From: an uncultured Clostridia bacterium
Lineage (GTDB): Bacteria > Bacillota > Clostridia > Oscillospirales > Ruminococcaceae
Assembly (NCBI GenBank): GCA_947627465.1
Contig: CANQWD010000010.1
Location: 29,036-93,035 of the forward strand
Reading direction: 5' to 3'
Length of the DNA: 64,000 nucleotides
Positions 57,817 to 64,000 of this stretch are shown here, one piece after another. Position numbers and translations under genes: made by a program. Position 1 is the first letter of the stretch; the number at the start of each line of letters is the position of its first letter. The notes below the pieces were generated by a model. That model worked only from the letters and a program-made list of their open reading frames with translations. It ran no database searches and was not told where the DNA came from.

Positions 57817-58677
57817 TTAAAACAGCGAAAGCTGCTCAGCTTCGGGAAATTCGCGCAGATACGCAAAAATACGCGACGGGTCGCTTTCAATGCCGAACTT
57901 CTCGCATTCCTCGTCAAAGCACTTCCAAAGCCGCGGCGCGTTTGGTGAAACAAGCTCGTATGCGTTGCCGTAGGTCGAGATATATCGAGCTTTAAGTCCG
58001 GGGAAAAAACGGTCGAGCTGCGCGTAGAAATACTCGCGGTCGCCGCTGCGGAGCGTCATTCCCATTCCGAAGGTTATTATCCCGAAAACTCCCGCTTCGG
58101 CGCACAGCCGTACTATTCCGCGAACGTTTTCCTCCGTGTCGTTGATAAACGGCAGCAGCGGAGTGAGCCACACAACAGTCGGTATGCCGCGGTTCTTCAT
58201 TTCGCAAAGGACTTCGGCGCGCCGAGCGGAGCCGCAGACGTTCGGTTCAACAATGCGGCATAATTCTTCGTCAAACGTGGTTATCGTCATCTGGACTACC
58301 GCTTTAGCGGTGAGGTTTATCCGCTCGAGAAGCTCTATATCGCGCATTATCAGATCGGATTTTGTAAGCACCGTCACCCCAAAGCCGTACTTTGAGATTA
58401 TTTCTAAACATTGCCGAGTTATCTTAAGTTCGCGTTCCGCGTGAAGATACGGGTCGCACATCGCGCCCGTGCTTATCATACAGCGTCGGCGTTTGGCTTT
58501 CAAAGCCGCTTCAAGAAGCTCGGGAGCGTTTTCCTTGACCTCAATATCCTCAAACGCGTGCGTCATTTGATAGCAGTCGCTGCGCGCGTCACAGTAAATG
58601 CAGCCGTGCGAACAGCCGCGGTAGACGTTCATTCCGCTGCCCGAGTTCAGTATCCCTTTTGCTTGTATTTTGTGCAT
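57817..58677 (-). CDS. SPL-family radical SAM protein
   Basis: NVYRGCSHGCIYCDARSDCY (CxxxCxxC); VLTKSDLIMRDIELL. Confidence 0.88.
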   Translation of the reverse strand: MHKIQAKGILNSGSGMNVYRGCSHGCIYCDARSDCYQMTHAFEDIEVKENAPELLEAALKAKRRRCMISTGAMCDPYLHAERELKITRQCLEIISKYGFGVTVLTKSDLIMRDIELLERINLTAKAVVQMTITTFDEELCRIVEPNVCGSARRAEVLCEMKNRGIPTVVWLTPLLPFINDTEENVRGIVRLCAEAGVFGIITFGMGMTLRSGDREYFYAQLDRFFPGLKARYISTYGNAYELVSPNAPRLWKCFDEECEKFGIESDPSRIFAYLREFPEAEQLSLF

Positions 58678-58882
58678 AAAATCTCCTGCCTTTTCGTTTT
58701 GTTGCTTGATCATGTAAAAATGCGGTTCACGACTATTGGGGTGCATGAATATTATAAATGATTTTTTGAATAAAGTCATAGAAAATCGAATAAAATATCG
58801 TGTTTTCGGTAAAAACAGTAATATTGCACAATAAATTATTAAAAAAGCCATACGAGTTTGTATATGTTTTTTGCAAAAACTC

Positions 58883-58911
58883 TTGACAAATGTGAAAATT
58901 TATGTTAAATT
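58883..58911 (+). promoter_or_regulatory. Promoter of hrcA operon
   Basis: TTGACA-17 bp-TAAATT, directly upstream of CIRCE. Confidence 0.7.
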
Positions 58912-58915
58912 ATAT

Positions 58916-58942
58916 TTAGCACTCAGGAGTACAGAGTGCTAA
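58916..58942. promoter_or_regulatory. CIRCE element (HrcA operator)
   Basis: TTAGCACTC-N9-GAGTGCTAA, exact consensus. Confidence 0.97.
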
Positions 58943-58968
58943 ATCAACCGATAACGGGGGTGGAAGCG

Positions 58969-60021
58969 TTGGAAGGGCGCGCGGCGAAGATATTGGGAGC
59001 AATTGTCGACGCTTATATAATAACAGGCGAGCCGATAGGTTCAAAGGCTTTGGCACAAAATCCCGAGATCGGAGTGTCGCCCGCCACGATAAGAAATACA
59101 ATGGCGGCGTTGGAGCAGGATGGATATTTGGATCATCCGCATACGTCCGCAGGACGTGTGCCGACGTACAAGGGCTTCAGATACTATATTGAGAACCTGA
59201 TGAGCCTCGAACCGCCGAACCCCGAAACGCTGTCCGAAATAGACGCGCGGCTGAACGACGAGATGAGCGATGAAGCGATAATCGAAAACGCTTCGACGGC
59301 TCTCGCCGAGATAACCAAATGCGCCGCGATAACCACCAATCACGTTTCAAAGTTCTCGGTGATAACAAAAGTCGACGTAGTACCGGCGGGACGGCGAATG
59401 TATGTTCTGCTGATGATAACGTCCAACGGTACGATAAAAAACAAGGTCTGCCGAATGGAATTCGATATGACGAACGAACAGATGGCGGATTTTACAAGAT
59501 TTTTGAACGAGCATTTACGCGGCGTTGACCCGGAAAGTATGTCGGAGGATTACGTGAACGGACTGACAGCGGCTTTAAGCGGCTACATGTTGTCGCTTGC
59601 GCCTCTTCTGCACGCGGTTTACGAGCTTTCCGAAGAAATGCTCCGCGACAGTGTGGAGGTCAGGGGCGAAGCCAATTTGCTGGCATGCCGAGAGCTGCCG
59701 CCCGAGGACGTTATAAAGTTTATCGAGCAGAAAGCGGAGCTTTCCGGACTATTGGAAAGCGCGTTTTCGGGAATTAATATCCGTTTTGGTGAGGAATACG
59801 ATACGATCGCGATATCAAATTCAACGCTCGTCAGCGCGAGTTATTATAAAGACGGAAAACCCGCTGGCGCGTTGGGAATTATAGGCCCTATGAGATTGGA
59901 TTACCGCAAGGTGATCCCTTATATAGAATATCTGAGCAAAAAGGTGACGCAGATGCTTTCCGACGGGGAAGAACCGCGTTTGCCCGAAGCGAAGGAAGGG
60001 GACAACAAGAATGACAAATGA
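58969..60021 (+). CDS. hrcA: Heat-inducible repressor HrcA
   Basis: LEGRAAKILGAIVDAYIITGEPIGSKAL...SPATIRNTMAALEQDGYLDHPHTSAGRVPT; TTG start after ggggg. Confidence 0.93.
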   Translation: MEGRAAKILGAIVDAYIITGEPIGSKALAQNPEIGVSPATIRNTMAALEQDGYLDHPHTSAGRVPTYKGFRYYIENLMSLEPPNPETLSEIDARLNDEMSDEAIIENASTALAEITKCAAITTNHVSKFSVITKVDVVPAGRRMYVLLMITSNGTIKNKVCRMEFDMTNEQMADFTRFLNEHLRGVDPESMSEDYVNGLTAALSGYMLSLAPLLHAVYELSEEMLRDSVEVRGEANLLACRELPPEDVIKFIEQKAELSGLLESAFSGINIRFGEEYDTIAISNSTLVSASYYKDGKPAGALGIIGPMRLDYRKVIPYIEYLSKKVTQMLSDGEEPRLPEAKEGDNKNDK

Positions 60022-60559
60022 AGAATTGGAAGAATTCCGCGAAGGCGTTGAGGAGATAGCCGAAGCGGAGACCGCCGAGATGTTAGCGGAGGAACAAGCC
60101 GCGGAGAACAGCGGCGCCTCCGACGAGGAGAAAAAGGTTGCCGAGGAGCTTGCTTCGGTGAAAGATCAACTGCTTCGCACGATGGCGGAATACGACAACT
60201 TCCGAAAGCGTTCCGCACGCGAAAAGGACGCGCTTCGCGCCGAGATCGTAACGAACGTTACGTCGCAGTTCCTGCCCGTTATGGATAATCTTGAACGCGC
60301 CTTGCAGACCGAGTGCGCGGACGAGAATTACAAAAAGGGCGTGGAGATGATAAGCGACAGTTTTCTCGAGACGCTGAAAAATCTCGGCGTTGAGGAGATC
60401 GCAAGCGACGGCGAGCCGTTCAACCCGAATTATCATCAGGCTGTTCAGCGCGTGGACGATTCCGATAAAGAAAGCGGCACGGTGGTGCAGACGTTCGCAA
60501 AAGGTTACAAGATTGGCGAAAAGGTGATACGCTTCGCTATGGTGGCGGTCGCTAACTAG
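60011..60559 (+). CDS. grpE: Nucleotide exchange factor GrpE
   Basis: LRTMAEYDNFRKRSAREKDA...GEPFNPNYHQAVQRVD. Confidence 0.94.
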   Translation: MTNEELEEFREGVEEIAEAETAEMLAEEQAAENSGASDEEKKVAEELASVKDQLLRTMAEYDNFRKRSAREKDALRAEIVTNVTSQFLPVMDNLERALQTECADENYKKGVEMISDSFLETLKNLGVEEIASDGEPFNPNYHQAVQRVDDSDKESGTVVQTFAKGYKIGEKVIRFAMVAVAN

Positions 60560-60601
60560 CATATCAACGCATTAAATAAAAACAAATTTTTGGGTTGCAG
60601 T

Positions 60602-60707
60602 GAAATTTGCGAAAGCATCCAAGCTGTTCACTCGGAGTAAAGCGGAGAGTGAACAACTTGAATGGCTAGCGAACGGAGCAAAGCGAAGTGAGCGGTTCGC
60701 AAATTTC
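60602..60707. repeat. Dispersed hairpin element, family A-like
   Basis: GAAATTTGCGAA ... TTCGCAAATTTC outer arms; CAAGCTGTTCACTC/GAGTGAACAACTTG inner arms; followed by TTTAAATAAGGAGG. Confidence 0.7.
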
Positions 60708-60730
60708 CTTTAAATAAGGAGGAACTAATT

Positions 60731-62593
60731 ATGAGCAAGATCATTGGTATTGATTTGGGTACAACAAACAGCTGCGTATCGGTTATCGAGGGCGGCGAGC
60801 CTGTGGTTATCACGAACTCCGAGGGTTCGAGAACGACCCCGTCGGTAGTGGCGTTCACAAAGGACGGCGAGAGACTTGTAGGTCAGCTCGCGAAGAACCA
60901 AGCCGTACAAAACCCCGAAAAGACGGTTATTTCGATAAAGCGTCACATGGGTTCGGATTATAAAGTTGATATCGACGGCAAGAAGTACACTCCGCAGGAG
61001 ATCTCCGCAATGATACTTCAAAAGCTGAAAGCAGACGCGGAGGGCTACCTCGGCGAAAAGGTAACGGACGCTGTAATCACAGTTCCCGCGTACTTCACCG
61101 ACAGCCAAAGACAGGCGACCAAGGACGCGGGTCAGATCGCGGGCTTGAACGTTCAGCGTATCATCAACGAGCCGACGGCGGCGGCTTTGGCTTACGGCGT
61201 TGATAAGGAAGAAGATCAGAATATCGTGGTTTACGACCTCGGCGGCGGCACGTTCGATGTTTCCGTAATTAACATTGGCGACGGCGTTCAGGAGGTTCTC
61301 GCGACCGCGGGAAACAACCACCTTGGCGGTGATGATTTCGACCAGAGAATTATTGATTTCCTTAAGGACGAGTTCAAGAAGTCGGACGGCATAGACCTCG
61401 CAAACGACAAGTTCGCTATGCAGAGATTAAAGGACGAAGCGGAAAAGGCGAAGATAGCGCTTTCCAACTCCACATCTGTCAACGTTTCCATTCCGTATAT
61501 AACCGCGGACGCTACTGGCCCGAAGCACTTGAACGTAACTCTTTCGAGAGCGAAATTCAACGATTTGACGGCGGATCTGGTTGAAGCTACAATGGGTCCG
61601 CTGAAACAGGCGATCTCGGATTCGGGACTTGACAAGAGCGAGATACACAAGATCTTGCTTGTCGGCGGTTCTACGAGAATACCCGCAGTTCAAGACGCCG
61701 TTAAGGGCTTCCTCGGAAAAGACCCGTTCAAGGGCATTAACCCCGACGAGTGCGTTGCTATCGGCGCTTCCATTCAAGGCGGCGTTCTTAATAAAGAAGT
61801 CGGCGGTATCGTATTGCTCGACGTTACTCCGCTGTCTCTCGGTATCGAGACCGCGGGCGGCGTTTGCACGAGAATGATCGAGCGCAACACCACCATTCCG
61901 ACCAAGCACAGTCAAGTATTTACGACCTACGCTGACAATCAGCCGTCCGTTGACATCAACATTTTGCAGGGCGAGCGCGAGTTCGCGAAAGACAACAAGT
62001 CGATAGGCAACTTCCGTTTGGACGGTATCGCTCCCGCGCCGCGCGGAATTCCGCAGATCGAGGTAACGTTCGATATAGACGCGAACGGTATCGTAAACGT
62101 AACGGCAATGGATAAGGGCACGGGCAAGGAGCAGCACATCTCCATTACCGCGTCCACGAATATGAGTAAGGACGATATCGACAAGGCTGTCAAGGAAGCG
62201 GAAGCGTTCGCGGCAGAGGATAAGAAGCGCAAAGAGGACGTTGATACGCGCAACGAAGCGGATTCTCTGGCGTACAATATCGAAAAGGGAATGAAAGATT
62301 TTGGCGACAAGGTTACCGAGGACGACAAGAGCAAGGTTCAGCCGAAGCTTGACGCGCTTAAGGAAGCTCTCAAAGGTACGGATATCGAGGATATCAAGCG
62401 CAAGAAAGAGGACTTGCAGAACGCGTTCAACGAGGTAGCTCAAAAGGTTTACCAAGCGGCGGGCGGCAATCCTCAGGACTTTGCTGACGCTGCAAACGCG
62501 GCAGGCGCTGCGGGCGCTGCTCCGACCGACGACGGCAACAACGGCGGCAACGATGACGGCGCAGTCGACGTTGAGTTCACCGAAAAGAAGTAA
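60731..62593 (+). CDS. dnaK: Molecular chaperone DnaK
   Basis: [39 protein letters not shown]. Confidence 0.98.
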   Translation: MSKIIGIDLGTTNSCVSVIEGGEPVVITNSEGSRTTPSVVAFTKDGERLVGQLAKNQAVQNPEKTVISIKRHMGSDYKVDIDGKKYTPQEISAMILQKLKADAEGYLGEKVTDAVITVPAYFTDSQRQATKDAGQIAGLNVQRIINEPTAAALAYGVDKEEDQNIVVYDLGGGTFDVSVINIGDGVQEVLATAGNNHLGGDDFDQRIIDFLKDEFKKSDGIDLANDKFAMQRLKDEAEKAKIALSNSTSVNVSIPYITADATGPKHLNVTLSRAKFNDLTADLVEATMGPLKQAISDSGLDKSEIHKILLVGGSTRIPAVQDAVKGFLGKDPFKGINPDECVAIGASIQGGVLNKEVGGIVLLDVTPLSLGIETAGGVCTRMIERNTTIPTKHSQVFTTYADNQPSVDINILQGEREFAKDNKSIGNFRLDGIAPAPRGIPQIEVTFDIDANGIVNVTAMDKGTGKEQHISITASTNMSKDDIDKAVKEAEAFAAEDKKRKEDVDTRNEADSLAYNIEKGMKDFGDKVTEDDKSKVQPKLDALKEALKGTDIEDIKRKKEDLQNAFNEVAQKVYQAAGGNPQDFADAANAAGAAGAAPTDDGNNGGNDDGAVDVEFTEKK

Positions 62594-62710
62594 TTAAATA
62601 AGCAGATGCACCGCGTAAAAACGCGCGGTGTATTTGCCGACTTTGGAGGGAACAGCGGAAAAGCTCGCGCGGAAGTCAGCCGAGCACATTTTGAAAGGAT
62701 AAACATTTTT

Positions 62711-63766
62711 ATGAACGACAACCAAAAGAACATTGCGCAAAAGGCACTCTGCGATTGGCTCGCCGAGCAAAAGGGAATGAGCGGAAAGCCGCCTAAGAAA
62801 ATTGAGTACGCGTTCGCTTTAAAGGACGATGAAAACGACAACTTGATATTTTACGTTTTTAAGTTCAAAAAGAACGCGATCGGCAAGTGGCTTATCGGAG
62901 TTGCGGGAGGATTTCCCGACGAGGAGAGCACGGATTGTACCACGATATTCAGCGGTTTGGACGAATTCCCCGAAAATCGCGACGAAGCTGTTGAGTTGGC
63001 GTTCAAAATGATTGATTTTATTCTTCACTTTAACGCGCGGGAAAACATTCAGGCGGTTTTCGAGAAGAACTTAAAATATATCAGCAAAACCGAGGTTGAC
63101 GTTGACAAGATCGCTCGGCAGTTCGTAAAGACCGAAACGCGCTTTTTCCTCACCGTCGGTACGGTGGATGTTCCGAACGGAAAGGTGATAGTCGCCGACC
63201 CGCTGTGCTATCTTTCGGGAGAGCATGTGATAGCTCCCGTTTTGGAGCGCGAAATTCCCAAAGGGAGTTATCCGGTCGAGGTCTCGATTTGCCGTCACAG
63301 CGAAATTGGGATTAGAATGTGTACGGCGCGGCTCAAAATAAAGGACACGAAAGCCGTGCGCTACGAGCTTGCGAAGTCCGAGGAGGAAAGTGCGGCGTTC
63401 AAGGCGAAAGACGGCGTCATGCACGGTTATCCCGTCGACGCGGGAATGATGTGCTTTATAGATGCGGGCGCGGCGCGGCATTTCGACGAGTTCATTACAA
63501 AATGGCACAAGGAAAATCCCGGAAAGAACCACTACGACGATTATTTTGCCGCGTTTTTCGCCGAGAGCGATAAAAAGCTCCCCGCGTATCAGCGCGAGGG
63601 CGGAGATTTTATAGAGTGGGCAAATCCTGATACGGGCGAACGCACGGTGATGATAAGTTCGGGTTTCGGCGACGGTTTTTATCAGAGCTTTTGGGGCTTT
63701 GACGAGAGTGGCGAGATCTGTGAGCTTATTGCGCCGCTTGTCGACCCCGACCTGTATGACAATTGA
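62711..63766 (+). CDS. DUF4241-like domain protein
   Basis: C-terminal VANGKVIVADPLCY-type VPNGKVIVADPLCYLSGE...GSYPVEVSICRHSEIGIRMCTARLKI. Confidence 0.65.
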   Translation: MNDNQKNIAQKALCDWLAEQKGMSGKPPKKIEYAFALKDDENDNLIFYVFKFKKNAIGKWLIGVAGGFPDEESTDCTTIFSGLDEFPENRDEAVELAFKMIDFILHFNARENIQAVFEKNLKYISKTEVDVDKIARQFVKTETRFFLTVGTVDVPNGKVIVADPLCYLSGEHVIAPVLEREIPKGSYPVEVSICRHSEIGIRMCTARLKIKDTKAVRYELAKSEEESAAFKAKDGVMHGYPVDAGMMCFIDAGAARHFDEFITKWHKENPGKNHYDDYFAAFFAESDKKLPAYQREGGDFIEWANPDTGERTVMISSGFGDGFYQSFWGFDESGEICELIAPLVDPDLYDN

Positions 63767-63795
63767 CAGTTGACAATTGTCCGCGGCGTTTCGGC

Positions 63796-64000
63796 AGCGC
63801 GTAAAATTTGAGAAAGCGAGAGACGTTTGCCGCAGTGAGCGAAGCGAACGCAGGCAAATGTCGCTCGGCTAGCGAACGGAGCGCGAAGCGCGGAGAGAGC
63901 GGTTCTCAAAATTTTTAAAGAATAGCGCGTAAAATTTGAGAAAGCGAGAGACGTTTGCCGCAGTGAGCGAAGCGAACGCAGGCAAATGTCGCTCGGCTAG
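63796..64000. repeat. Tandem direct repeat (128-bp period) of family A-like element, truncated by window end
   Basis: agcgcgtaaaatttgagaaagcgagagacgtttgccgcagtgagcg... starts at 63796 and again at 63924. Confidence 0.85.

Noticed and set aside
61427-62455. 342-aa minus-strand ORF opposite dnaK
   Set aside because: Antisense of dnaK; codon-phase artefact

Overview
The window looks chromosomal, from a Ruminococcus/Oscillospiraceae-like member of the Clostridia (inference from gene content and style). Backbone: polyamine genes (speE, carboxynorspermidine dehydrogenase-like, carboxynorspermidine decarboxylase); a dcw cell-wall/division cluster (mraZ-rsmH-ftsL-PBP-murE-murF-mraY-ftsW-murG-murA-ftsQ-ftsZ) with no murD/murC/murB; spmA/spmB; hemW and lepA; murT-gatD; an orphan trpB; a chemoreceptor; a polar amino-acid ABC transporter; a DAHP synthase; a Tyr-type T-box with GNAT and tyrS; and hrcA-grpE-dnaK with a CIRCE element. 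RNA genes are tRNA-Ser(GGA) and tRNA-Gly(CCC). The most interesting items are not in the ORF track. (1) A cryptic minus-strand operon of three small ORFs (44, 56 and 48 aa), with a consensus TTGACA-17-TATAAT promoter just after lepA and its own terminator before hemW. (2) A ~130-bp dispersed hairpin element with a compensatory base-pair change between copies, ending in an AAGG-type Shine-Dalgarno next to the downstream gene. (3) A structured leader with a strong intrinsic terminator inside the dcw cluster just before the PBP gene. (4) A duplicated module with long perfect palindromes downstream of tRNA-Ser. (5) A 29-aa Q/N-rich sORF after the spore-maturation genes. All family calls are by eye; no database searches were run.
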